64,000 nt of DNA from Lytechinus pictus (lineage: Eukaryota; Echinodermata; Echinoidea; Temnopleuroida; Toxopneustidae), in contig NC_087252.1 in NCBI RefSeq assembly GCF_037042905.1, positions 3,125,501 to 3,189,500 on the forward strand. Direction: 5' to 3'. Position numbers and translations under genes: made by a program. Within the stretch, counting starts at the first letter, position 1. Each line of letters begins with the position of its first letter. Positions 35,570 through 44,539 of this stretch are shown in pieces. Under the pieces are notes generated by a model, which did no database searches, was not told where the DNA came from, and worked only from the letters and a program-made list of their open reading frames with translations.

Positions 35570-36388
35570 TTGATATATTCATATTCCACAATCATCAAAG
35601 TACATTTATAATAAATCATTTTAACACTGAAAAAATACATAACACACAGGATTGAAACGTAGCAATGAAATGAAAAAAGTGGAGGGGCCTACTAAATATC
35701 AATATACTCAAAACTTAAAACCATAATGAAATGGGGAAAATTGTTTTGAAGGTTCTCTCAATTATTTATCACTTAAATAGTACACATATATTATTGTTGA
35801 TATTTACTCATCGTAATTTTAAGTTCATGAATATCTGCAATGTTGCAATAACGAATGTCTTTGTCACAACCGGTGTTGTGAATGCAACACCGGAGGTCAC
35901 TGATATGGATTTGAAGTTTTTTTAACAAAGTAACTTTGTTCACATGAATGCTTTTAACTGTTCTCCTTACGGTGTTGCAACAAAAAAAAATGAGAACGAG
36001 TATGGTAATAACTCTTTCTTTGATCATGTTTCTGTAACTGTTCTCAGTTTTAAGAAAAGGGTATATTAATATGATCACAACTAAGTAGCCTGACATGAGG
36101 ACGATCGATGTTATGAATAAAAAAATAGTCTAGATTTCAACTTAGACTTATATTGATATTAAACATAAATGAAATCAGAGATAAGACGCTCTACAAGAAA
36201 AGTAAATCTACTTGCTGAGTCTAGTCACAATTGATTGTATAATTACCCATATTCTACACACCTAATCATTTTTTTTTTTGGGGGGGGGGCAAATTGCATA
36301 GCGTCATAACTAGTAAGAAACAACGAGAGATATGCTTACCTAAAACGTAACTTATAGATCCAATTATGAAGAAAGATAACTTCCACAT
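24968..36388 (-). CDS. Two-Ig-domain transmembrane receptor with YMEM/YVN tail (7 exons)
   Basis: Seven exons with GT-AG borders and matching phases join into 1335 bases, 444 residues: 36388-36340, 35425-35138, 34059-33694, 33136-33056, 27099-26980, 25884-25793 and 25306-24968. Order: signal peptide (1-17), Ig-like domain 1 (about 18-112) with seven N-glycosylation sequons, Ig-like domain 2 (about 113-234) with the Cys-Trp-Cys core, Ser/Thr-rich stalk (235-261), one transmembrane helix (about 265-292), and a tail. The tail holds Y327-V-N, the SH2-Grb2 pattern YxN; Y360-M-E-M, the PI3K p85 pattern YxxM known from CD28-type receptors; and a C-terminal T-Y-L that fits a class I PDZ ligand. The first five exon joins are in phase 1, usual for Ig-superfamily genes. 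I cannot name an orthologue. Ligand and signalling role are inference from motifs. The 6 kb intron 4 is packed with mobile DNA. Confidence 0.8.
25793..25884 (-). CDS. Ig receptor exon 6: membrane-proximal tail
   Basis: The acceptor is a TAGCAG tandem (NAGNAG), so the exon may begin at 25884 or 25881, adding or dropping one residue without a frame change. The donor is ATG|GTAAGT. It encodes an acidic-to-polar stretch ending EPLYVNSTM with the YVN motif at Y327. Confidence 0.8.
26648..26834. mobile_element. Small MITE in receptor intron 5
   Basis: The ends 'ACTCTAAAAACACTGAGTAG' and 'TTTTTTAAGAGTGTGTTC' are roughly complementary, with internal inverted phrases 'TTTTACCCAATATT' and 'TTTTACCCAGTATT'. 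It is non-coding. Confidence 0.5.
26980..27099 (-). CDS. Ig receptor exon 5: transmembrane segment
   Basis: The exon runs from CTAG|ACAAC to AGAG|GTGATT, 120 bases in phase 1-1. It encodes about 27 uninterrupted hydrophobic or small residues (from ALLHIVIYILGG to VAVTVS) followed by YKCLQH, a typical stop-transfer edge. It has no charged residue inside the membrane, so no built-in pairing site for an ITAM adaptor is seen. Confidence 0.8.
27191..27495 (+). mobile_element. tRNA-derived SINE with (TTA)n tail
   Basis: The A box lies in 'TGGCCCAGTGGATTAGTC' and the B box is GGTTCAAATCC. The body contains 'GGGTACCGGCAGGAAGTAAT' and 'GGGCCCGCTGGGAGAACAGT', and a 'CTTTATTATTATTATT' tail ends it at about 27490. 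It lies in intron 4 of the receptor, in antisense. The tail type suggests mobilisation by a LINE that recognises a simple-repeat 3' end. Confidence 0.8.
27688..27861. repeat. (TAA)n, 'AAAGCGC' repeat fragment and (TA)n
   Basis: (AAT)n at 27688-27711 leads into 'TATAAAGCGCTTTTCCCAGA' and 'CTCAAAGCGCGTTACAGCAT', a repeat phrase with inverted AAAGCGC. A (TA)n tract follows at about 27823-27860. Confidence 0.75.
27940..29224. mobile_element. 1.3 kb TIR element, GCGTAGCCAGG ends
   Basis: The left end 'TAGGCGCAACCGCGTAGCCA' and the complement of the right end 'TAGGCGCGTAGCCAGGTGGC' form terminal inverted repeats, followed inward by G-rich and C-rich strips. The interior has 'GAGCGCGCGAAGCGCGCTC' and a purine-rich strip at 29080-29190. 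No transposase is seen. It is nested in receptor intron 4. Confidence 0.65.
29290..29370 (-). mobile_element. tRNA-like sequence (SINE head or tRNA pseudogene)
   Basis: On the minus strand the acceptor arms GTCTCTG and CAGAGGC pair over seven positions. The A box (GGTCTAGTGGTTAAGG) and the T arm (CCGGGTTCGATTCCCGG) are intact. The anticodon loop is eight bases rather than seven, so it is unlikely to be a working tRNA. Confidence 0.6.
29823..29930. mobile_element. G/C-rich MITE end ('GGGGCGTAGACAACGGGG')
   Basis: A G-rich strip, 'GCATCCCCCACCTCACAAGG' and a poly-G run followed by 'ATCATCCCCCCC' form a compact G/C inverted repeat like those at 6208 and 47000-47470. A second end was not identified. 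Confidence 0.4.
29950..30075 (+). repeat. (TAA/GAT)n microsatellite
   Basis: Interrupted AAT, GATGAT and ATT triplets run over about 120 bases, giving asparagine- and isoleucine-rich artefact frames. Confidence 0.85.
30132..30173. repeat. Perfect 20-bp-arm palindrome
   Basis: TTGTGGTTATCTTGTGGTTT is followed by GG and then by its exact complement. Each arm holds two TGTGGTT words (the RUNX binding form) and one TTATCT (the GATA form). It lies in receptor intron 4. Confidence 0.9.
30196..31186. mobile_element. 1 kb foldback MITE, CAGTGCGTCCCAAAAA ends, TA target
   Basis: The ends CAGTGCGTCCCAAAAAAAAT and the complement of the right end (CAGCGCGTCCCAAAAAAAAT) are flanked by TA on both sides, as in Tc1/mariner-type insertions. 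Imperfect inverted similarity continues far inward ('CCATTCCAAGTTTGCATG' against 'CAAACTTGGAATGG'), so the whole element could fold back. It is non-coding. Confidence 0.75.
31530..31590. repeat. (TTA)n microsatellite
   Basis: A run of TTA triplets at about 31543-31580. Confidence 0.9.
32140..32195 (+). repeat. (GT)n microsatellite
   Basis: About 16 GT repeats followed by GTGCGTGCGCGC. The Val/Cys-rich frames that cross it are artefacts. Confidence 0.95.
32690..32950. repeat. Degenerate repeat with GGTCATTTTGGCCA
   Basis: The phrase 'TTTTGGTCATTTTGGCCAAT' at 32723 and 'GTGGTCATTTTGGCCATATT' at 32899, each followed by 'CAAAAAATGACAATTTT' in variants, define two units about 175 bases apart. 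Confidence 0.6.
33056..33136 (-). CDS. Ig receptor exon 4: stalk
   Basis: The exon runs from TTAG|AATCC to GAAG|GTATAT, 81 bases in phase 1-1. It encodes 27 mostly Ser/Thr/Asn residues with one Cys (AKCGQSE), fitting an extracellular stalk between Ig2 and the membrane. It is the least certain exon because it is short. Confidence 0.65.
33694..34059 (-). CDS. Ig receptor exon 3: Ig-like domain 2
   Basis: The exon runs from CTAG|TTCTACC to CAAG|GTGAGT, 366 bases in phase 1-1. It shows the Ig core Cys (TLVCKT), Trp (DLEWVI) and second Cys (IVLVCRV), with two N-glycosylation sequons. It resembles an I/C2-set domain. The 5' half is duplicated at 14622-14468. Confidence 0.85.
35138..35425 (-). CDS. 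Ig receptor exon 2: Ig-like domain 1
   Basis: The exon runs from AAAG|GTGGAG to AATG|GTAAAA, 288 bases in phase 1-1, the usual size of a V-type Ig exon. The first Ig Cys (VSLHC) is present. The usual Y-x-C of strand F reads GEYVF, so the canonical second Cys is missing, while extra cysteines occur at FICSP, VDCEK and RETCD. Seven N-x-S/T sequons lie in 96 residues. Confidence 0.8.
35530..35580. repeat. (TTTA)n microsatellite
   Basis: About ten TTTA repeats in the intron between the signal peptide exon and the Ig1 exon. Confidence 0.95.
36340..36388 (-). CDS. Ig receptor exon 1: start and signal peptide
   Basis: The ATG at 36388-36386 opens MWKLSFFIIGSISYVLG, a short signal peptide with a Lys, a hydrophobic core and small residues at the end. 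The donor TTTTAG|GTAAGC is strong and in phase 1, matching exon 2. The start was chosen because the next upstream codons (on the minus strand) include in-frame stops. Confidence 0.75.
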
Positions 36389-36399
36389 GATTAGTTAGG

Positions 36400-37446
36400 T
36401 TTGTTTCCAGTTTACATGGATCAAAGAATCGTGTAACAAAAGGAAGCGGTAATAGGTTGCAAAAGAAATACTTGTCGTATTATGACAATTCTGATCGGCA
36501 GAATACGACAGATTGTTTGGTGTTGGCGCCCTTTACCTAAAATACCAACATGTTATTATAATCTACAAATTAAACCATGTCATTAATTTCAAAGTCTTAT
36601 CAATAAAATATGATATAGCCAAAATATTTATTGAATGCCATTTCTCAAATGAAACAAAGCCCAATTTCGAGAGTTTTTTATTTTATTTTAAATACAGTAT
36701 GTTGTGTCAAAAAAAATCATCCCCACAGCCGTTACGGATTATGCATATTGCTAATTTCCCAATGCCTCTTTTTAATGCAACGTAAAAGGATAAGTATGGA
36801 AAATCAGGTCAAATGTAATTAAAATACCCCGATAAAGTACCCTATCCAAGCTATTTCACTAAACCCATAATGTGAAACACCCGAATATCGCATTCACAAT
36901 ATATATTATTGAAAAGGGAGAAGACCACTCAATACCATTCTTCGACGTTATTGTCACATGTGAACCAAGCAACCTCCTCTCACACCGGGTCTCCTACGAT
37001 CCAACCAAAACAAGCAACGCCACTTTCAGTAATTCCATCGCCCTTTTGTCAACCTGTTTGTCCCCAGAACATTGGTCAAGAGGGCACCATTAATGATGAC
37101 AACCATCATCTAGGAGGGCTTGAACAACTCAAGTCTAATCTCATAACCCTTAACGTTTATTCCCGCACAAGATCAAGACCAAATCTACTCCACCCCGCAG
37201 CAAGGATCCAGCCAATAAGTTATACCCTGTTCAGGCCCTACATCCCACAAAGTTCAGCTTATTTTCAAGTCAGTCAAAATTGAAGTGGGACGCCCTATAA
37301 TGATACGCCTCGAAGAAATTTTGTCAGCCAAAAATGAAATCAAAATTTTGAGTGGTTAAAAGCAGAATAGTACATCAATACTGCCAAATTTAAATTGCCA
37401 AAGCTTATAGTTGACTTGTTAAGAGCTTGAACGCTGCTTTTTTTTA
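36400..37446. other. No gene recognised
   Basis: Upstream of the receptor start and up to the gypsy fragment no coding region is supported. Open frames at 36513-37283 resemble nothing I know. The strip 36990-37300 is richer in C and A than its surroundings and could be part of an LTR, but no matching second LTR was found. Confidence 0.5.
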
Positions 37447-38420
37447 GTACAAATTTAGGGTCAAATTTCATGTCAGGAATATATCAGCACGTTATGAAGG
37501 AGTTGGGAATAAAGCAGATCAAGTCCTCTGCTTATCACCCACAGTCCCAAGGAGCGTTAGAACGCTATCATCAGACCCTGAAGACCATGATTAGGGCTTA
37601 TTGCGAAGACTATCCCGATGACTGGGATAAAGGGATCTCATTCCTACTGTTTGCAACTAGGGATTCCCCTTATGAGTCCACAGGTTTCAGTCCATTTGAA
37701 TTGGTCTATGGTCATGAGGTTAGGGGCCCCCTAAAGCTGATCAAAGAGGGGTTTATGGTTCAGGATGATGATGTAAACCTTCTAGACTATGTGTCAAAAT
37801 TTAGAGAAAGGCTCTCAAAAGCTTGTGATGTGGCTAAGGAACACTTGAAAGTGTCGCAAGGAAAAATGAAAGCTCAAGCTGACAAAAATGCAAAAGAGCG
37901 AAGTTTCAAGCCTGGAGACAAAGTATTAGTGTTGTTGCCTTTGCAAGGTGAGCCCTTGAAAGCTAGGTTTAGTGGTCCCTACATAGTCAAAAGGAAACTG
38001 AATGATGTTAACTATTTGATCAGTACCCCTGATCGAAGAAAGTCTCAAAGAGTTTGTCATGTAAACATGTTGAAAGAATATTTTGAGCGAGAGGCTAGTC
38101 AGCAAATAGGTACAACACAGGTCAAAGAAGACAAGAAACGTGTAAATGTAGATGAAGAAAAATGCTATGGAAAGACAGCTAATGAATTGTCTTATACAGA
38201 TGTATCTAAGAATGAACCATGTGGTGTAAAGTTGTTTAACTCAGAGATGCTAGGAAATATGGATGAGGCATTAAAACACCTGCCTGAAGATCAGAGAAAT
38301 GATATATCTGGCCTGTTTAGAGAATATGAGAATGTGTGTAAAGACACACCAGGGCGTACACCTTTAACTGTACATGATGTAGACGTAGGTGATGTAAGAC
38401 CTATCAAACAGAATCCTTAA
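37447..38420 (+). pseudogene. Gypsy (Gmr1-like) pol fragment: integrase C-terminal half
   Basis: From GSNFMSG onward this reads as the end of a retroviral-type integrase core: SSAYHPQSQGALERYHQTLK contains the third catalytic residue (Glu of the DDE triad). It is followed by a GPY/F module (GDKVLVLLP ... FSGPYIV) and a CHVNMLKEYF end. The two catalytic Asp and everything upstream (gag, protease) are lost. The frame runs straight into the N-terminal part of reverse transcriptase (DTPGRTPL ... DVGDVRPIKQNP), where a TAA at 38418-38420 replaces the expected tyrosine codon. Integrase before reverse transcriptase is the order known for the Gmr1-like clade of Ty3/gypsy elements in deuterostomes. 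Confidence 0.85.
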
Positions 38421-39300
38421 AGGCTCAGTCCAAGCAAGTTGGAAATGGTGAATAAGGAAATACATTTTATGTTAGATAATGTTAGATTCTCCTATTACAA
38501 TGGTTCCAAAGCCAGACGGCTCTCAGAGATTTTGCATTGATTACCGAAAGGTAAATGCAGTAACTAAGACTGACTCGTATCCAATTCCTAGGTTAGAAGA
38601 TTGTATTGATAGGGTTGGAAAATCTGCCTATATCACAAAGATAGACTTGCTTAAAGGATATTGGCAAGTGCCACTGACTGACCGAGCCAAAGAGATATCA
38701 GCCTTTGTTACACCTGAAGGCTTATTTCAATGCAAAGTCGTGCCTTTTGGAATGAAAAATGCACCAGCAACTTTCCAAAGATTAACAAATCAAGTGATTG
38801 CTGGGCTTGACAACTGTGTCGTGTACATAGATGACATCCTAGTGTACAGTGATACTGGGAATGGTCATCTAGTCTCTAGATCATTTAAGAGCACTGTTTG
38901 ACAGGCTGGATATAGCCAACCTAGTAGTGAATCTGATGAAGAGTGAATTTGCCAAGGCAAAGGTCGCCTATCTTGGTCATTTGGTTGGTCAAGGGCAAGT
39001 TCTACCAAGAGAAGCCAAGATACAAGCTATCTTAGACTTCACAATTCCCACAACTAAGAAAGAATTGCTCAGATTCTTAGGTACGAGTGGCTTCTACAGG
39101 AAATTTTTTCCAAATTACAGTACAGTGGATAGCCCTCTGACAAACCTGCTGAAGGCAAAAGTGAAGTATGTTTGGTCTGACGAATGTCAGAGATCATTTG
39201 AGAAATTAAAGGCCATTTTGGTAAATGAGACTGTTTTGGCAGCTCCAAACTTCACAAAACCGTTCAAAGTAGCTATTGATGCATGTAATGTTGGAGTAGG
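38421..39300 (+). pseudogene. Gypsy (Gmr1-like) pol fragment: reverse transcriptase and RNase H start
   Basis: The sequence continues the same element. It holds the RT motifs VPKPDGSQRFCIDYRKVN, DLLKGYWQVPL, PFGMKNAPATFQRL and the catalytic YIDD box, then LGHLVGQGQ and FLGTSGFYRKF of the connection and the beginning of RNase H (IDACNVGVG). Lesions are the TAA at 38418, a gap with frame change between about 38480 and 38500 around a duplicated ATGTTAGAT, and a frameshift between about 38865 and 38885. It ends abruptly at about 39300 against a 7SL-like sequence. No LTR was found on either side. Confidence 0.9.
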
Positions 39301-39378
39301 GCTCGAACCTCGAACCTCTGCATCAATTTGTAACTTCCCAACATAGCTTGGATTACAGGCGCACGCCACAACGCCCAG
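39301..39378 (-). ncRNA. 7SL (SRP) RNA 5'-domain fragment, probably a pseudogene
   Basis: On the minus strand the sequence CTGGGCGTTGTGGCGTGCGC is followed by CTGTAATCCAAGCT and matches the 5' Alu domain of animal 7SL RNA, including the conserved UGUAA turn. It ends with a B-box-like GAGGTTCGAGCC after about 78 bases; the rest of a 300-base SRP RNA is absent. It directly abuts the gypsy fragment on one side, where GGGCT could belong to either, and the TTA target of the Harbinger element on the other. Confidence 0.6.
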
Positions 39379-39381
39379 TTA

Positions 39382-41879
39382 AGCTGTGGTCACATCCCGT
39401 CGTACTTGCACGTGCGCGCAGTCTACGTGCGAAAACGTGGGCAAAAATGGGGAAATTCGTACGTCACGCACGTGGTGAGTACCGACTCGGTACGGATTTG
39501 GCAGTGCGCAGACACGACGCAGAACTTTTAGTGCAGGAGGAACTTTCGCTGCGTGCAGGCTACGTTCGAGCTACGGATTTGCCCCACGTGCGCGCACGCA
39601 CGCCCTCGGTACTGCCAAAGTACGCACAACGCACCGACTCCGTGAGACTTTTTAGATATTCGCCGCGGCCACTTCCTGTACCGAAGGTGCACTTAGCAAG
39701 TGCGCGTTGCCGCACGGATAATTGCGTGGCCCGTGCTTACTCGGCACTTTCCCAATCTAATTATTCAAATGAACGTGAAGAACTCACGTGCTCGTGCGGA
39801 GTAAGCATGTGATCAGCACTTACAACGCACGTTGTGCTAAAATATAAACAAGAAAACACAAAGTCATATTCTATTACCATGTTCCACATAATGACCTTAT
39901 TCTTATTTATTCACACACTATATAATACATGAATTTCATGAACTATGTCCAAAATTTATTATCATGAGTGCTTGAAGAGGTTGTAGAATGTAAAAAATGA
40001 AATCGAATCGTGTATCATGAGTTCAAACAAAGACAGTGGGAAACTGTATTAGTCCGCCAAATAAAATAAAAACAAGAATGAAAAAAAATGATTTTTCATA
40101 GATTTCTATGAAATGAAATAATGCTTATTACGAGTTCCTGCGTTCACACAACGAGATCCTGCCATGGTATTCGTCCGCGCGGGGAACTGTAATAGTTCGC
40201 GAAGTAGTTCCTTAGGGGTTTTCCTTCCCTCACGGCCCGTTGGCCGACCATCTGGTCGGGTTCGGTCATCTGTACATCATTCCTCCAGGCCCCGGGGATT
40301 ACCTTGCCATCCGCATCCTCACGATCCACATTCACGTCAGTTTGTCCGGGCCGGTGCTTTCGAAGCAAATTGTGAAGGATGATACAACCCAACAGGACGC
40401 AAATTCCGTTGTTAGGCTCCATCTGCAAGGTAGTCAAGAGACATCGCCATCGATGAGCCAATATCCCGAAACCGTACGACACGACGAGCCCGAGAGGTCC
40501 GATAGTTCATTACCCTCTCTTTGTGTATCAGGGCATGGCGACAATATGGCTTCATCAGCCACTTTCGAAGGGGAAACGCGTCGTCACCCGCTAGGAAATT
40601 AGGAAAATTCTGGTCGTCACCTGGCAGTGGATCCGGTGGTGGAAATCCAATGGTGGTTCCCTCAAGTGCTCCCGGAATGCTCCCCAAAACGTGGACTGGT
40701 TGAACACGCCTGCATCTGAAGAGGAGCCGTTGGCCCCAATATTGCACCACAAGCATGACAAGAAGGAATAGTTAGAATCCACGATTGCCATGAGCACCAC
40801 AGAGCAGAACCACTTATAAGAGCGATCCACTCGTCCTGGGTAGAGGGCATGGTGCGCATCTATCTCCTTATATTCCTCGTATAGGGCGGTGCAAACTTCC
40901 GATACGAACATGGATATACTATTGTGTGCCACCCGGAAGTCATATGCAAGGGACCTGCTTCCCGTTGCCAAAAAAGCGAAGAGTGATGGCGAGTTTCAGG
41001 CCAGGTTCCAAGGCGCGGCGACTCCTGAAACATTGAAAGTATCTACACCATTGATATATAGTCAATATGTGTAATCACACGTAAAGACAATTCCTCCTTT
41101 TTTCTAAAAGGAAAGGCAACCCCCCTCCCCATAATGGAGAATATAAGTTTTATAATTGGCATTATAATTGCAGTTAGTTTTGCCCAAACCTTTCTAATAG
41201 TACATGGACCTTTTCTATTCAAGAAGGATTGCTTCAAAACTGTCAATATTCTTTATTACAAAATTAAGGAGTTAGAAGTAGCGAATGAAATAATTGTTTA
41301 TAACACGTCAAGTAATATTTGCCGTCCAAGTTATCGATTTTTATAAAGGTGCCACGTCTTGCTCATGCCCTGCCACTTGAAGCTGCTCTTGCAGTATCAG
41401 AAGTATTTGGAGTCTCTGTGGTAGAAGAGGCGGCATTTTAAAGGACGTCAGAAGATCAATCTCTATAAATATACCCCACCACATAGGGGGGGGGGGGGGG
41501 GGGGCTTACGTTCATCGCAAGTGCATGCAGTTGCAACCTGCGCGTAAGTAAGGACGGCGTACGTGAGCAGCACGTGTAAGTACGGCCTCCGTTCCAAAAT
41601 GTGTCGAACGCACGGAGATCGTACGTTGTAAGCAGGTACAACTCACCCCACACGTGCGCGACGTACATTGCACGCAATCGCTCACTGCAAGGCGTGACAC
41701 GCGGGCAGCGCACGCACTACGTACTTACACCTTGCGTAGTCGTACGAGTGACGTGCGTCGATGCACTTGCTCCCTGCGTTCGCCACTTTTCCCTACGTTT
41801 TCAGAAAAACGCAGCGACCGTAGCCTCCCCCAAAAAACGTACGGCCAAAGAAACCGTACGGCGGCTTGTGACCAGGGCT
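39382..41879. mobile_element. PIF/Harbinger DNA transposon, 2.5 kb, degraded
   Basis: The terminal inverted repeats AGCTGTGGTCACATCCCGTC and AGCCCTGGTCACAAGCCGCC (complement of the right end) are flanked by TTA on both sides, the 3-bp TWA target typical of PIF/Harbinger. The outer 350-450 bases at each end are unusually rich in CpG, with CGTACGT and ACGTGCG words. The interior holds a broken transposase on the minus strand. Confidence 0.85.
40144..40971 (-). pseudogene. Harbinger-type transposase remnant
   Basis: Three frames on the minus strand together resemble a HARBI1-like DDE transposase. The first (40971 onward) has TGSRSLAYDFRVAHNSIS and VVLMAIVDSNYSFL ... SSDAGVF. The second (40690 onward) has FPPPDPLPGDDQNFPNFLAGDDAFPLRKWL and ERVMNYRTSRARRVV. 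The third (40482 onward) has FGILAHRWRCLLTTLQMEPN and CIILHNLLR. The region with the first catalytic Asp (between YKEIDAHH and YPGRVDRS) is deleted, and frameshifts lie near 40650 and 40478. The usual V-E-N-A-F-G with the catalytic Glu has lost its Glu at the second frameshift. It cannot be active. Confidence 0.85.
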
Positions 41880-41889
41880 TTAGTAATGA

Positions 41890-42600
41890 AATATGGTGTA
41901 GTCTTTGTTCCAGCCCCGGATATTTCACAATTGCATATCATAAAGAACACTATTAACAAAGACCCCACTATCTCATTGATGTTGAATAACTTGAAAATAT
42001 AGCGTAGTCTTCCTTCAAGACCCAGTTATTTTAAAATAACAAATCATAGAAAAGATATATAATAATAATAAAACAAAGGCCCCACAGTCTTATTGATGTT
42101 GAATAACATGGAAATATAGCGTAGTATTTCTTCCAGACCCACTTATTTCAAAATTACAAATAATTTTTTAAAGAGTCAACAAGAAACAAAGACCCCGACT
42201 ATAATATTAATGTTAAATAACATGGAAATATAGCGTAGTCTTTCATCCAGACCCAGATCTTTCAAATAACAAATGAATAATAATAATAATAATAATAATA
42301 GATTAATAATAATAAAAAGAAACAAAGACCCACGATCCTTTTCATGTTGAATAACATGGAAATATAGCGTGGGCTTTTCTCCAGACCCAGTTATAAAAAT
42401 CATTAAAAAAACACAACAACAACAACAACAAAACAAATAACCTGCAATCTTATCAACATTGAATAGCATGGACATATGGTGTAGTCTTTGCTCCAGACCC
42501 AGTTATTTCAAAATAGGAAATTATAAGAAACAATAAAACAAACAAACAAACAGTATCAGCAAAGACCCCACAATATCATTGATGTAGAATAACAATGTTG
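41890..42600 (-). repeat. Minisatellite, left inverted half
   Basis: Units of about 98-133 bases carry 'GTAGTCTTTGCTCCAGACCC' and 'AGTTATTTCAAAAT' variants at about 41905, 42003, 42119, 42233, 42366 and 42478. They are the reverse complement of the units to the right of 42720. Confidence 0.8.
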
Positions 42601-42719
42601 TTGTTGTTATCCTGGATTTTAAGGCGCGTATCATATTAATATTAACGCCTATGATTAATTTGTCGTCTTTGTGGTATACGTTATCACATGATTTTTATAG
42701 CTTGGCTTAATTATTATTT

Positions 42720-44534
42720 TTAAGAGAACTGGCTGTGGGGTAAAGACAACATTCTAAACCCAAGCATTTTAACTGGGTTTAATTTTGAAGATTGGTCTTG
42801 GCCTTGATTTTTTTTTCAATATTTGTTTATCTTTTAAATAACCGGGTCTAGACGAAAGACTAAGCATAATACTCGTGTTATTCCATAGGAATAAGAATAT
42901 GACAAAGTTTTATGTTTTTATGATTGTTTAAATTATTTTTTAAATGACTGGGTCTGGAATAAAGACAACGTTCTAAACATGTGCTTTTCTTCATGGTCTT
43001 AATTTGGAGGATTGTTTGTTCTTAGATTCGTTGTTGGGCATTGGGTTTTTTATTGCTTTTTTATTCTTGAAATAACTGTGTCTGGAGGAAATTCTACAAT
43101 TGATCTTCATGTTATTCCACAGTAATTAGATTATTGGGTATTCGTTTTAGAATATTTGTAAAAACTATTATATTTTTTTTCAAATAATAACCAAGTCTTG
43201 GGAAAAGATTATTGCTTTACCAATGCATTATTACAATGTTTTGTAGGGGTCTTAGTATTATTTAAAAAAAATGGGTGTTGGGTAAAGACATATTTTTTCT
43301 GGGTGTAACTTTTAGAAATTGGTCTTAGATTTGAAGTATTTTTAAATTCATTTTTTAAATAGGAAAGAGTACGTTTTGAATCTCGTCTTATTCCACAAGA
43401 ATACAAATATGATAGGGTCTTACGTTAGAAGATTTTTTTGGTAATTTTTTCAATGATTAGGTCTGGAATAAAGACCACGCTCTTATCCTCTTTTTAAAAC
43501 AGGTTTTTAGGTTGAATGATTGCTTGGTCTTAGATTTGTAGTTTTTTATTATTACTATTTGCGTTATTTTGAAGAAAAAAAATAACTGAGTCTGGCTGAA
43601 AGACTACGCTTTATGTCCATGTTATCCATCATTAACAAGATTATGGGGTCTTTATACTGTTTTTGTTGTATTGTTATTTATAATTTTGGAATAACAGGGT
43701 TTAGAGAAAAGACTAAGCTCAATTTCCATTTTAATTCCACCGGAATATCATTATGGTATCTTAGTTTGGACATATATTATGATTTTTGAAATAGCCGGGT
43801 CTGGAAAAAAGACTTTGGACTTATAGTATAATTTTTTAAACAACCGGGTCTGGAAAAAAGGCTTTGGACTTATATTATAATTTGTTTTACTCAAATGGGT
43901 CTGGAAAAAAGACTTTGACTTATATTATAATTTTTGAATTAACCAGGTCTGGAAAAAAGACTTTACACTTTTGTGCTATATGAACGCATTACTATAGGGT
44001 TTTAGTTTTGAATTTTTAGTAACTGGGTCTGGAGAGAAGACTAAGCTTTATTCTCGATTTACTCTTAGCTCATATATTCTCGATACGCGCCGTACAAGTT
44101 AAAACCACAACAAGACATTAATTCCACAAGTTTAAATTAACTGGGTCTGGAGAAAAGACTAAGCTCGATTCTCATTTTTATTCCACTTGAATATCATAAT
44201 AGTATCTTAGTTTGGACTTATATTATAATTTTTGAAATAACCGGGTCTGGAAAAAAGACTTTGGACTTATATTATAATTTTTTAAACAACCGGGTCTGGA
44301 AAAAAGACTTTGGACTTATTTTATAATTTTTTTAACAACCGGGTCTGGAAAAAAGACCTTGGACTTATTTTATAATTTTTGAAATAACCGGGTCTGGAAA
44401 AAAGACTTTGGACTTATATTAAAAATTTTTAAACAACCGGATCTGGAAAAAAGACTTTGGACTTATTTTATAATTTTTGAAATAACCGGGTCTGGAAAAA
44501 AGACTTCAGACTTATATTATAATTTTTTAAATAA
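42720..44534 (+). repeat. Minisatellite, right half
   Basis: Units carry 'AACCGGGTCTGGAAAAAAGA'. From 42720 to 43790 they are long (about 100-115 bases) and degenerate, with 'TTATTCCAC' spacers. From 43790 they become short, nearly identical units of about 49 bases containing 'CTTTGGACTTATATTATAAT'. The array resumes at 46557 after an insertion. Confidence 0.85.
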
Positions 44535-44539
44535 CCAGG

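Noticed and set aside
39340..39378. Similarity to a primate Alu repeat, suggesting human contamination
   Set aside because: The match is confined to the 7SL 5' domain shared by all animal SRP RNAs, with many differences from Alu. It is embedded between a gypsy fragment and a Harbinger target site, so an endogenous 7SL-like piece is the better reading.
39348..39812. Arg/Ala-rich open frame
   Set aside because: It lies in the CpG-rich terminal part of the Harbinger element and has no resemblance to its transposase or to any known protein.
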